Below, in pieces: positions 35,901 to 43,500 of a stretch of DNA of 64,000 bases. Positions within the stretch are counted from its first letter, which is position 1, and each line of letters opens with the position of its first letter. The stretch is from Phylloscopus collybita (Eukaryota > Chordata > Aves > Passeriformes > Phylloscopidae), in the NCBI GenBank assembly GCA_027886175.1, contig JAJNNQ010000075.1, forward strand, positions 82,191,001 to 82,255,000, given 5' to 3'. A program made the translations under genes and the position numbers. The notes beneath the pieces are model-generated. The model ran no database searches. It saw only the letters and a program-made list of their open reading frames with translations, and was not told where the DNA came from.

Positions 35901-38900
35901 TTTTATATAAATTTTATATAATATTGTTTTACAAAAACAAAAGGTTATTTGTATAAAATGAAACTTCAGAAAACTCCTTAAAGAGACAGAGGAGAACAGC
36001 AAAAACGTAGACAACACTTGTAGGTCTGCCAAAGAGAAAAAGTACCTGTGTTCCCCATTAATCTTTCCTGGCCCAAGCCTTGCAGACATGTTTGTAAGAA
36101 AGGACAATTTTCATGCAAGTTCCTTTAGATTCCTTGGTGAGCCAGATCACATTGGAGACATTCAGTCTTGCACTTTCCAAAAGTCTCTAAGGCCACAAGG
36201 CTCAAAGTCAGCACTGGCAAAATCAACACTCATCTCCAAAGAGTTTTGCTTTGGTATTCTGAGATGAGAATTGAGAACAAATTCCTGAATCCACTTTCTA
36301 CTTTTTTTTTTTTCAACTTTTTTTAAATTAGAAAACTTGGTGCACATTCTGAGGGATTTGAGGGAGGAGACAGACAGGAATTCAAATACCACTGGTAAAT
36401 TTTGACATTTAGAAAAACATGTTGAATATGAAGGAAAAAGCCCCAAAGGTAGGAATTTCCCTTGAAATGGCCAACAGCAATTGGCTGTTAGGTCACTCTT
36501 TTACTATTTTTGTCAGCAGCATCATTTTGATTCCTTTTGATTTAAGTTCTTCTCAAAAACAGGCAGTCATAATAAATGAAGCAGAATGGTCAAATCAAAG
36601 CAGAATAATTCTGACAATGATGACATGAAGCATTCTTACTTTTTTCTATGGCAGAAGTACTAATGAAATTGCATGTATTTCACAGAAAAAATGTTTAGTT
36701 GCGAATTTTCAGCTCGCTGCTGCTTTAGGATAGCAAACTGGGATTTTTTCCTTTATCCCCTTGTTGCCTCAAGCAGATAAACATGCCATCAAAAACCACA
36801 GAGCACCATGACATGTCCACAAAGGTTTTATGCCAGTGTCTCCAAAATAGTGGCAGTGTCTGATATCTAGAAAAGATGCTGAGCATAAGCAAACAGGACA
36901 AGTTGCCTTCAACTGCTCATTTCTTTCTTGCCCTCTGAAGGATCTCTGAGCTAAATCTGAGCACTATGAGTTTGCTCTGGGCATCTTATATCAGAAGGGG
37001 TAAAGGCAATTCCTATGCCTCTCACATTTGGATCTATGGCCTGAGAAGCCTGAGAAGACACTGGAATGGGAAGCAGGTGCAAAATGATTAACGATGAACT
37101 GATTAAAAAAAAAAATAAGAAGAGAGAAAAAAAATGGATGTGGGTCTAGGGCTGATTTTTTAAACATTCTTTCTCTGCTGAATGTATTTGCTCTGCACAT
37201 AAGCTGTCTCTCTGTTTATTTCCTGCCCCTAGACAATACAGCGTGGATTCTGACAAGGCGCTCTGGCTTCAGGCAGCACGAGCAGAGCACCTTTTACCTG
37301 CCCATCCTGATCAGCGACAACGGGCGCCCGGTGCTGAGCAGCACGGGCACGCTGACCGTGCACGTCTGCAGCTGTGACCAGGAGGGCATGGTGATGTCCT
37401 GCAACGCCGAGGCCTACGTCCTCCCGGTCAGCCTGAGCCGAGGGGCACTCATTGCCATCCTGGCCTGCATCTTTGTCCTGCTAGGTAAAGCCTTCACTTC
37501 TTCTTGGGAGGGACAGACTTTTCTGTTCTGGCCAAGGGGGCTGCTGATCCACCCAAGGTGTAGGACCCAAACACACTCACACACCTCTGTGTGTACCTGG
37601 ATATGCAGACACGTGCATGCCTAAAGGGCCAAATCAAGCACCCCATGGTGTAGTCAACTGCATATGGCTTCAGGCTCTGGACCATAGGAATGGGGGAAAA
37701 CTGTGGCCTGCAAATATTTCTGCCAGAAGCCCAAAATGCTAGGGTGTCTGTTATGGCCATGCCTTCCTACAAGGGTATGACAGTGGGAAGTATTGAGAGC
37801 TGTGGCTTGGGGCAGGTTAGTTTCTCATCCTGCTCCACAGGAAAAAGTAGCGGTAAGCCCAGTTCTATTTCTTGTCTTTTGGAGAGAGATATCCCCACCT
37901 CCATCCTTTTTCCTTGAGACTCTACATTTTAATGGTGACTGTGCTGCAGTAAAGGGGCTGAGTGTCTTGCATGAGTTCTGTCTCCACAATTAAATTTCAT
38001 GCTTTCCTTGCCCAGACATCCTATGTCCCCTGTTAGCTGTTGATATCAAAAGAACTTCAGTTCCCTTGTTCACGCTCTCAAATCATGCAATACTAGTTCA
38101 AAACACACATTGCCTGAAATTTCAGGGGACCCAGTTTGAGGAACACAAAAAAGTAAGACACACAAAAAATTCTTTAGAAGTGCCCCAATTCGGGCTCTTC
38201 AAAGGAGCCTAGATACTTCAGTTCAACATTTCAGTGTCCAAAATCTTTGCTGAGTTCTACCTTTGGAAATAGTCACCAAGTGGTGGCACATTTTCAATAG
38301 CAAAGGGCTCTGGTGCATGTACGACCACTTCTCCCCATGCCAATAAGCACAGCAAGGGCAAGGAGCACCAGCACTGCAGTGCTGCAGGAGGCTTGCAGAT
38401 AAACAAAAAAATTCCTTACAGCAGACTAAGGGGTTAGCTCTGCATTTTGCTGTGTAGGCAAACATTATCACCGTGGTGCCTTAGGACCATCTATCTTTGT
38501 CACATGCAGTGGCCAGCACAAGAGACATCCCCAAAGAAGGCTGCAAAACCACAGAGCAACAAACAAAATATCTCTATGGCACTATGCGCGGCTGCAGATA
38601 AACTGCTACTATCTCTGAGCTGGCTAGCTTAAAAGTGGCAAGCACCAGTGTGTATACATGTCCTAAGTGTCACCAAAAGTTAAGTATTCAGGTGAGAAAG
38701 AGGACAGATTAGTGGGACATCAAGCTACCAATTTTGACTGGGGAGCAAGAAAGAAAGGTTTCTACACCCCTCAGCTTGCAAGCGCCGCAGCTCTTTAAAT
38801 CCAAGGGGCTAGTTGGGCTCAGCAGGGGAAAGTAGGGCAGAGGAAAGTCTGAAGCCCTGGCAAGATCTGCCTCCTTGCTGACAGCCCTGTGTCTTGCTTG

Positions 38901-39410
38901 GCTCCTGCAGTGTTGGTGCTCCTCATCCTCTCCATGCGGCGCCAGCGGAAGCAGCCGTACATCATCGACGAGGAGGAGAACATCCACGAGAACATCGTCA
39001 GGTATGACGACGAGGGTGGCGGGGAGGAGGACACGGAGGCCTTCGACATCGCCGCCATGTGGAACCCGCGGGAGGCCCAGCTGGTGGTGAAGAACCGGCA
39101 GGACATGCTCCCTGAAATAGAGAGCCTCTCCCGATACGTGCCTCAGGCGTGCGTCATGGACAACAACGTCCACAACTACGTGCTCGCCAAGCTGTACGAG
39201 GCTGACATGGACCTGTGGGCGCCTCCCTTCGACTCCCTCCAGACCTACATGTTTGAAGGGAACGGCTCGGTGGCGGAGTCGCTCAGCTCCTTACAGTCCG
39301 TGACGACAGACTCAGACCAGAGCTACGACTACCTGACGGACTGGGGGCCGCGCTTCAAGAAGCTGGCCGAGATGTACGGGGCCACAGACAGCAGCGGGGC
39401 TCTGTGGTAA
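2724..39410 (+). CDS. CDH20: Cadherin-20 precursor, complete spliced CDS span (11 coding exons)
   Basis: This type II classical cadherin mediates calcium-dependent, mainly homophilic cell adhesion at the plasma membrane and links to actin through catenins. Joining 2724-2966, 9472-9766, 11479-11598, 14709-14876, 16708-16895, 21536-21789, 25147-25283, 27768-27889, 29775-29892, 37233-37484 and 38911-39410 gives 2397 nt, 798 residues plus stop, close to the roughly 800-residue mammalian protein. Visible features are a hydrophobic signal segment (about 14-33), RMKR furin-type site (55-58), mature N-terminus SWVWNQFF with W60 and W62 (the two swapped tryptophans of type II cadherins), calcium-linker motifs DINDNEP (156-162), DVNDNPP (265-271), DVDEPP (381-386) and DVNDNAP (485-491), a membrane helix (about 619-641) and a 157-residue cytoplasmic tail. 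The sequence matches my recollection of human CDH20 more closely than CDH7, CDH11, CDH22 or CDH24. Exon sizes follow the type II cadherin pattern and every junction is GT-AG. No frameshift or internal stop was seen. Confidence 0.97.
4550..5080. other. GC-rich block in CDH20 intron 2
   Basis: The base composition rises clearly above the flanking intron and CpG dinucleotides are scattered throughout (for example around 4610, 4672, 4815-4835, 4912-4935 and 5037-5045), though less densely than in the island at 13.8-14.3 kb. There is no splice-framed coding exon. It could be a weak CpG island, an enhancer, or the remains of a GC-rich repeat; the sequence alone does not decide. Confidence 0.4.
6806..7013 (+). 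repeat. Pyrimidine-rich low-complexity tract
   Basis: On the + strand the tract is almost entirely T and C, with runs such as CTTTTTCTTTTTC and an 11-12 base T run near 6991-7002. It resembles an expanded and decayed (CTTT)n or (TTTTC)n simple repeat. It sits mid-intron, more than 2 kb from the nearest coding exon, so it is not that exon's polypyrimidine tract. The open frames of F/L/S or K/E/R residues it generates are artefacts of composition. Confidence 0.75.
9472..9766 (+). CDS. CDH20: CDH20 coding exon 2: most of EC1 and the EC1-EC2 linker
   Basis: It encodes residues 82-179 and starts with [10 protein letters not shown]. The acceptor is CCTTTCCACAG and the donor is GTAAGA; the exon is 295 nt and ends in phase 1. 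It carries the conserved calcium ligands of EC1 including LDREE (121-125) and the EC1-EC2 linker DINDNEP (156-162). The length and phase equal those of the corresponding exon in other type II cadherins. Confidence 0.97.
9767..11478 (+). other. CDH20: CDH20 intron 3 (1.7 kb)
   Basis: This is a GT-AG, phase 1 intron. Its 3' end has a 10-base T run followed by GTCAG. I see no gene, named repeat or unusual structure in it. Confidence 0.85.
11479..11598 (+). CDS. CDH20: CDH20 coding exon 3: start of EC2
   Basis: It is 120 nt, phase 1 to phase 1, and encodes residues 180-219 from [30 protein letters not shown] is the calcium-binding DxD region of EC2. Acceptor TTTTGTCAG and donor GTATGT are canonical. 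Because it is a multiple of three in symmetric phase, skipping it would keep the frame; that is a structural observation, not evidence of alternative splicing. Confidence 0.96.
11599..14708 (+). other. CDH20: CDH20 intron 4 (3.1 kb)
   Basis: This is a GT-AG, phase 1 intron. Its first 2.2 kb are ordinary AT-rich sequence. The CpG-rich island listed separately (about 13.83-14.31 kb) lies near its 3' end, ending roughly 400 bases before the next coding exon. Confidence 0.85.
13830..14310. promoter_or_regulatory. Intragenic CpG island in CDH20 intron 4
   Basis: The GC content and CpG density rise abruptly in about 480 bases, with CCGCGGGCCGCGCTGCCGG near 13,938, CCCGCGGCGCCCGCAGCG near 14,067 and GCGGGCGCGGCGGCGGCG near 14,199. 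It contains a G-rich tandem stretch at 13,985-14,034 (GGGCTGGGA units, at least four G runs). An open frame of 224 codons crosses it on the + strand, but it is rich in P, G, A and R, as expected from CpG-rich DNA, and I recognise no domain. Intragenic unmethylated islands often mark an internal or antisense promoter or an enhancer; that role is inference. Confidence 0.6.
14709..14876 (+). CDS. CDH20: CDH20 coding exon 4: rest of EC2 and the EC2-EC3 linker
   Basis: It is 168 nt and phase 1 to phase 1. It encodes residues 220-275 from [17 protein letters not shown] to the linker [11 protein letters not shown], with calcium motif DVNDNPP at 265-271 and a possible N-glycosylation site in VNITL. 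Acceptor CAATCTCAG and donor GTGAGT are canonical. It lies about 400 bases downstream of the intron 4 CpG island. Confidence 0.97.
14877..16707 (+). other. CDH20: CDH20 intron 5 (1.8 kb)
   Basis: This is a GT-AG, phase 1 intron of AT-rich sequence, with a 14-base A run near 16,450. No gene or named repeat is seen. Confidence 0.85.
16708..16895 (+). CDS. CDH20: CDH20 coding exon 5: first part of EC3
   Basis: It is 188 nt, begins in phase 1 and ends in phase 0. It encodes residues 276-338, from [18 protein letters not shown] (the first Lys codon is split over the junction) to GIITVRK. Acceptor GCTTGTGCCAG and donor GTAAAA are used. The open frame runs upstream of the true acceptor, so the reading frame alone would place the start too early. 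Confidence 0.96.
16896..21535 (+). other. CDH20: CDH20 intron 6 (4.6 kb)
   Basis: This is a GT-AG, phase 0 intron. It is AT-rich, with many TAATTA/ATTATT-type stretches at 17.1-17.8 kb, a 22-bp tandem duplication at 19,206-19,249 and an A/G-rich low-complexity stretch near 20,690-20,725. No gene is supported. Confidence 0.85.
19206..19249 (+). repeat. 22-bp tandem duplication
   Basis: Two adjacent 22-base copies (19,206-19,227 and 19,228-19,249) share the core TATGTTTGTAGACCAAAC and differ at one base. The near identity suggests a recent local duplication such as replication slippage. Confidence 0.9.
21536..21789 (+). CDS. CDH20: CDH20 coding exon 6: rest of EC3, linker and start of EC4
   Basis: It is 254 nt, begins in phase 0 and ends in phase 2. 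It encodes residues 339-422, from [19 protein letters not shown] to VTNNSI, with the EC3-EC4 linker [10 protein letters not shown] (DVDEPP at 381-386) and the EC4 DPD motif (414-416). Acceptor TTTTCCCCTCAG and donor GTCTGT. The donor is weaker than the others in this gene (GTCTGT instead of GTRAGT). Confidence 0.96.
21790..25146 (+). other. CDH20: CDH20 intron 7 (3.4 kb)
   Basis: This is a GT-AG, phase 2 intron with a GTCTGT donor and a CTTGCAG acceptor. It is AT-rich through most of its length. No gene or named repeat is seen; open frames near 21.9-22.2 kb on the minus strand are not supported. Confidence 0.85.
25147..25283 (+). CDS. CDH20: CDH20 coding exon 7: EC4
   Basis: It is 137 nt, begins in phase 2 and ends in phase 1. 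It encodes residues 423-468 ([20 protein letters not shown] to [10 protein letters not shown]), with LDRE in EC4 and an N-glycosylation sequon NIT. Acceptor CTCTTGCAG and donor GTAAGG are canonical. The next Asn codon is split across the junction. Confidence 0.96.
25284..27767 (+). other. CDH20: CDH20 intron 8 (2.5 kb)
   Basis: This is a GT-AG, phase 1 intron. It contains the G homopolymer at 26,999-27,017, listed separately, within otherwise strongly AT-rich sequence (26.7-27.6 kb). No gene or named repeat is seen. Confidence 0.85.
26999..27017 (+). repeat. 19-base G homopolymer
   Basis: An uninterrupted run of 19 G lies in AT-rich intron sequence and is followed by AGG. On the coding strand it could fold as a G-quadruplex in DNA or in the unspliced transcript. 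The exact length is prone to sequencing and assembly error. Confidence 0.9.
27768..27889 (+). CDS. CDH20: CDH20 coding exon 8: end of EC4, linker and start of EC5
   Basis: It is 122 nt, begins in phase 1 and ends in phase 0. It encodes residues 469-509 (the first Asn codon is split), from [20 protein letters not shown] to CENAKAGQ. The EC4-EC5 calcium linker is DVNDNAP at 485-491. Acceptor CTCTCTTTCCAG and donor GTGAGA are canonical. Confidence 0.96.
27890..29774 (+). other. CDH20: CDH20 intron 9 (1.9 kb)
   Basis: This is a GT-AG, phase 0 intron. It is AT-rich towards the 3' end, with acceptor CGTTCTGTAG. No gene or named repeat is seen. Confidence 0.85.
29775..29892 (+). CDS. CDH20: CDH20 coding exon 9: EC5, first part
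   Basis: It is 118 nt, begins in phase 0 and ends in phase 1. It encodes residues 510-548 from [20 protein letters not shown] to NFTLRDNQ. The IDRDDP motif is the EC5 DxD-type calcium site, and NFT is a possible N-glycosylation site. Acceptor TTCTGTAG and donor GTAATC. The next Asp codon is split across the junction. Confidence 0.96.
31379..31415. repeat. AT/ATAG microsatellite
   Basis: An (AT)n run changes into ATCTATATAG and ATATATGGATATATC, an imperfect simple repeat that is partly self-complementary. It lies about 130 bases upstream of the CR1 fragment in the same intron. Confidence 0.85.
31540..31996 (+). mobile_element. CR1 LINE fragment, 3' end, + orientation
   Basis: It shows the familiar avian CR1 3' sequence: CTGTTCAGCCTGGAGCAGAC (31,617), GGGGAGACCTCACTGCAGTC (31,640), an internal stretch reading GATATGAGGAAGGGGGTTTT, TGGACTCAACTATCCTGATG and a terminal TTCTATGATTCTATGATT. 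CR1 is the dominant non-LTR retrotransposon of birds; copies are usually 5'-truncated, as this one is. No intact reverse transcriptase frame is present. It has several indels against the general CR1 pattern, for example around 31,700-31,760, and so is old and inactive. Confidence 0.85.
34598..34900 (-). mobile_element. CR1 LINE fragment, minus orientation
   Basis: Read on the + strand it begins with AATCATAGAGTCATTTAGGT, the reverse complement of the CR1 3' end. It continues with AAAATCATTGAGTCCAGCTG, CTAAACCATGGCCCTAAGTG and CTTGAGGCTGTTTCCTCTTG, the typical order for a reversed avian CR1. It is 5'-truncated and contains no coding potential. Confidence 0.85.
35805..36022. mobile_element. Foldback / MITE-like element with 39-bp inverted repeats
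   Basis: The left arm (35,811-35,849, starting TGTTGTCTACG) and right arm (35,978-36,016, ending CGTAGACAACA) are inverted repeats of 39 bp matching at 37 positions. Both mismatches leave T on the left opposite G on the right, so in the sense RNA all 39 pairs could form with two U-G wobbles. The hexamer CTTGTA sits immediately outside each arm (35,805-35,810 and 36,017-36,022), as a target-site duplication would. The 128-base interior is very AT-rich and has no coding frame; weaker complementarity seems to continue inward for about 25 bases. The structure fits a short non-autonomous DNA transposon; I do not recognise the family. Confidence 0.65.
37233..37484 (+). CDS. CDH20: CDH20 coding exon 10: rest of EC5 and start of membrane helix
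   Basis: It is 252 nt and phase 1 to phase 1. It encodes residues 549-632, from [19 protein letters not shown] (Asp split over the junction) through the membrane-proximal cysteines of [18 protein letters not shown] into [16 protein letters not shown]. The exon is clearly more GC-rich than the flanking introns. Acceptor TCCTGCCCCTAG and donor GTAAAG are canonical. Confidence 0.96.
37485..38910 (+). other. CDH20: CDH20 intron 11 (1.4 kb)
   Basis: This is a GT-AG, phase 1 intron that splits the codon for Val633 in the middle of the transmembrane helix, the usual position in classical cadherins. No other feature is seen. Confidence 0.85.
38911..39410 (+). CDS. CDH20: CDH20 terminal coding exon: membrane helix end and cytoplasmic tail
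   Basis: It encodes residues 633-798 and the TAA stop at 39,408-39,410. It starts within the helix (VLVLLILSM) followed by the stop-transfer RRQRKQ. The juxtamembrane part holds [19 protein letters not shown], the p120-catenin-binding type of motif. The C-terminal third holds [20 protein letters not shown] and [13 protein letters not shown], the acidic and serine-rich beta-catenin-binding region shared by classical cadherins. Codon usage is strongly GC-biased, which is why a long opposite-strand open frame also runs here; that frame is a shadow. Acceptor GGCTCCTGCAG. Confidence 0.97.
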
Positions 39411-40530
39411 CGGACGAGGAACAGCAGAGGGCTTTCCACGTGAAACGGTGTCCACTTCGGTCCATTCTCATCAGATGCTTCCATGGACGTGGGTGAGGCC
39501 TCATAAAAAAAATAGCAATACAGTGCTTGGATGAGAATGGGAAGAAGGGTGCGAATGAAGGTCTCTCTGGATCAGCTTTACTCAGTTAAATTAAGTCACA
39601 TTTTTGAAACTATGAGAAACAGAAGGAAGGATGGTTTTTCCTGGTTCTTACAGCAAAATTGGAGAGCTCCACACCTGGAATATGGCATTGCTCTCTCTCT
39701 TTTTCCTTTCTCTCCCCTTTGTACACGGCAGCTTACTGAGCTCTATACGTCAGGGTTCAAAGATCTGTAAACTCCAACTGTAATCTCCAACTCACTGAGA
39801 AATTGTCACCACAGAAGAGTTGCTTCCTACTGGTCATTTTTTCCCCATTAAAACAGGAAAGAGTTGCTTGCTAACAAGAGAAAAAAATCCGCAAAGCAGA
39901 AAATTGAAACTGGAATGTCAGAGGGCTCCCTGTAAACTAAACTCCTCCCTCTGTTGCTAACAGAGTTCTTTTTTAATCCTTTAGAAACAAGGCTGAGGTT
40001 GGATTTTTTTTTTTTTCCACGTGACTGAGAGGGCTGGGGAAGAGGCTTTGAATTTCTGCTCTAGTTTAATGGCTGATCTGTGAGTCATTGGCGTTAACAC
40101 TAATCCATCTCCTATCAAGTTTGTGTAAATTTGTTCTTGACTCTTAAAAACCATGACTCTGCTAAACTGCTCAGAAAAAAAACAGAAAATCTGCCTCTTT
40201 TGCACTGTAGATGTCTCTTCCATGTGCCAAATGTGAAGATTAGATTCTACCAATGAAAGCCAAATAAATTTTAAAATAAGAAAAAGCTATATTTGGTAAC
40301 TACATGGGTTAGATGGGCTTTCCTAATCTGTGTGAGGTCAATCCAAGGGATGTTTACATACTGTAGATAACCTACTTGAACAAATGCAGTATTATAGACC
40401 AATAAATGGATGTAAGAAAATTACATGTATAAGTTTTGTATATTTGTTAATTTTGGTAATAAATATGATGTACTGCATACAGTACAGTACCTTAGCACCT
40501 CTTTTAATAAAAGTTAAACAGAAGGGAAAG
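39411..40530 (+). other. CDH20: CDH20 3' UTR (end estimated)
   Basis: From the stop codon the sequence is AT-rich and non-coding. The 3' end is placed just beyond the last of four AATAAA hexamers, at 40,263, 40,401, 40,458 and 40,506. The end coordinate is an estimate, since no transcript is available. Confidence 0.6.
40263..40511 (+). terminator. CDH20: Cluster of four AATAAA polyadenylation signals
   Basis: Perfect AATAAA hexamers occur at 40,263-40,268, 40,401-40,406, 40,458-40,463 and 40,506-40,511. After the last one a GTGTGATGG stretch (about 40,530) could serve as the downstream GU-rich element. The spacing would allow several 3' ends differing by about 250 bases. Confidence 0.6.
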
Positions 40531-43500
40531 TGTGATGGCAATTTATTGACTACTTTGCACACAGCAGCCAGTGATTATCTGCAGCTTTACATGCCTTGAG
40601 CACCTAGAAAAAACGGTTCATCAAGCCGTGTCAAGGAGACAAGGCTTCAGTTTGCAGAATCAAGCAGATTGTCTGCTTCTTTTATCATTGTTCATTTGGA
40701 CATTGCCCCAAGCAGCGAATCAGCCCAAGTACAGCCCACCAGACTAGTAACTTTTCTAATCGAATCATGCTGAAGTCAAAAGAAAGTCTTGCCTGTTCTT
40801 TTTGAAACATTGAGGCTGGGGCATTGATAGGCTTGGAAACCAGTTACACAGCCCTGACAGAATCTCATGCCTTCAGAGACATGACAGACTAAGATAAAAT
40901 ACCTATTTTTTACTACTCTGCAGTCAGTTTTACACCTGGATTGTCTCTTGTTTGCATGTGTAAATGAGAAGAGCTAAGGAAATTACACTAACACAAGTTT
41001 CATGGAAAGTGACGAAAGGCCTCTGAAAGCAGAACGGTCTGCAATGGAATTTGCAGGTTTATTTCTAGCTAAGGACTCTCTGCACCTCCAGTTGCCCAGA
41101 AAGTAGATGTGCACACATAACCACCCAGTTACCTCACTTTTACTATGGGCATGCCGTGCTCGGGTCCTGTTGCAGGTGTGCGCAAAACATTGCAGTCCCT
41201 CCTTAGCCTAATCTTAGGTTGTACCAATTTCAGACAGGAGCCTTGTTTCTATAGACTCATACAAAGTCATGCATCCCTGGAGAGCCATGCACCCACCAAG
41301 GAAAGAAGGTTTTAGTGACTTCTTGCTTGCTTATCTGATGTGATGAAAATCTGGGCTTTCACAAACATAATATGCCAAGGGTTCTGCTTATCACCTGAAC
41401 ATGCTTTACACCATTGTAGAAAGAGCACTGATAATTATTTGATAGTGATTCTTTTATTCATACCATAGCACTCACCCTCACATGTCATATTGATTTTAGA
41501 ATATTAAACTAGAACAGCAGCCATCATTATCAAGGAAGTAGTGTAAAGGACACAAAGCTGCTGTTGAAAGTCTGAGAGCTTCCTCACCTCCTGCCACCAC
41601 AGGTACCACAGAACACAGGCAGGGGGACATCTGTTCTACCACTTCCCTGTCTGATCTAAACATTAGTTTTACATATTTTAAGCAGATACCTCTTTCTTCT
41701 GAAAGCCCCAACTGTTAAAGCTCCGTAACCTTTCTAGGCAGTCTTCCACAGCATCAGTGCTCTCATTGCTGAAAGCCTTCCAGGGGAAGTATAAGGCATG
41801 TACCACTTGCAGCCATACAAGCCTGCAATGCACATAGATGACTTTGACCCTCCACAGATCTATGATTTGGTATTTTCAGACCATTACTGTCTCTTCCAGT
41901 AGTCACAGTCTACAGTAACAAAAGAGCCTCTAGATTGTTCTTCATATTCTGGTTCCATGATGGTTTAAATCTCCTATCGTAGGCAGAGTGAGAGGATGGG
42001 GCATCAAAGTCCAGTCCAGTCCAGCATCATATTGCCTTCAACCTTCTGCACTGACTGAGAGTTTTCCCAGGACGAGCTGTCTCATGGTCTGTTTTGACTC
42101 CACAGAAGCCCCCAGATGTGGTCTCTGCAAGACAGGCTATGCAGCAGGCAGGAGCATCTTCCCAGGCTTTGTATCCCACAGTGTGGAAAGACCAGCAGCC
42201 CTTTTGCTAGGGGCTTGCACTCATGTCACAGGGGAATTCATAACCCACCTTCCTAAGCTGCATGTCAGCGTTAGGCTCTCTGATTGTCCTCAGGTTTGCC
42301 TCAACTTGTGATCACAGTCAATAGCTGCACAGCTTGATGTTATGACACTTACCAGCTGGTGCTTAGTAGGCACTTGGCAGCCTGGCTCTTTTTTCCCCCA
42401 TTTTATGGAACAGGTGACAGTGTTTCTGCAGTCTGTGAAATCTCTATGCCAACAACCAACACTTGTGTCTATCACACTGCCACAAACAAAACAGAAGAAC
42501 CCTCTGGTTTTGCTGATGAGATATGAAAAGGATCCATTTTCAGACACATCAGGGCTCAGCAGGCCCAGAGTAGAAGAGAAGACTCCAAGCCCAGAGGAAA
42601 TGCGTGGTGCCACAGACTGTCAGTGACACAAAACACACTGGTCACACAGGTCCTCAGCCTCCTGCTCAAGGGCAGGCCTGGCCATGTGCATGAACATTTG
42701 CAGCACTACATAAAACCTGCTCATGGTTTACAGCCAGGGAGTTCAGCCTGCCATGGTGGAGGGACTGGGCTTTGCCACACCACCAGACACCTCCAGGGGA
42801 CAGTCCCAATTCTGCATGGCACCCACTCTATCCACTGCCCTGGTGTAAGGACAGAAATGTCAGAGACCCAGGGCAAGGTCCTACGTGCCCTCACCAGTGT
42901 CCCCAGCCCCTTGTGCTCCCAAGGTTGGTCTGAGTGCACAGAGCTCTTACCACTAATCATTTTGGTTTGTTCCTCTGATGACAAAGGACTTGCCATCCAG
43001 CAACAATCCTCTAGTCTCAGCTATGACTGCAAATCAGTGGTTCAGAGGGAAAAATAACAGAGCGTGCAAGTCATTTTACTAATTTCAGCCACCTAAAAAT
43101 TGAGCATATGGGCTAAGCAAGCCATCTCAACTCTCTCTCTCTAACAAACAGAGTTAGACAAGGAATGATTCATTCTCCCATCCTGGCCATCTGTATGATG
43201 CTATGGCCCCCTGGAGCTGTATTTCTCTCAGTTAATGGCCTGGCCTCTAGGGATTCATCCCTGCTGCTCAGTCTGGCCATAGGCATGACATTCCCAAGCC
43301 CTCTGCTCCACATTTGGTTTTACAAGTGACCATGGGCAAACACTACAGTCTCTAATGTTTTCCTTTCCTTTTCCTACTGCCCATCTCTGCCTTGTCTAGG
43401 TAGATTGCATGACCTGCCACTCCTATTCTGCATTGGGCATCACACCTAGGTTCTGCGTAGCACTGTTCTTTAAACCATCTGTCAAGGACTCCAAATATCT

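Larger units (their letters stand above)
29893..37232 (+). other. CDH20: CDH20 intron 10 (7.3 kb, the longest in the window)
   Basis: This is a GT-AG, phase 1 intron. It carries most of the repeats found in the gene: a CR1 fragment on the + strand (31.54-32.00 kb), an AT microsatellite (31.38 kb), a CR1 fragment on the minus strand (34.60-34.90 kb) and the foldback element at 35.81-36.02 kb, all listed separately. No further gene is supported. Confidence 0.85.

Noticed and set aside
38709..39173. Long minus-strand open frame (154 codons) opposite the last CDH20 exon
   Set aside because: It is the opposite-strand shadow of a GC-biased coding exon; its residues are dictated by the cadherin codons and it shows no domain of its own.
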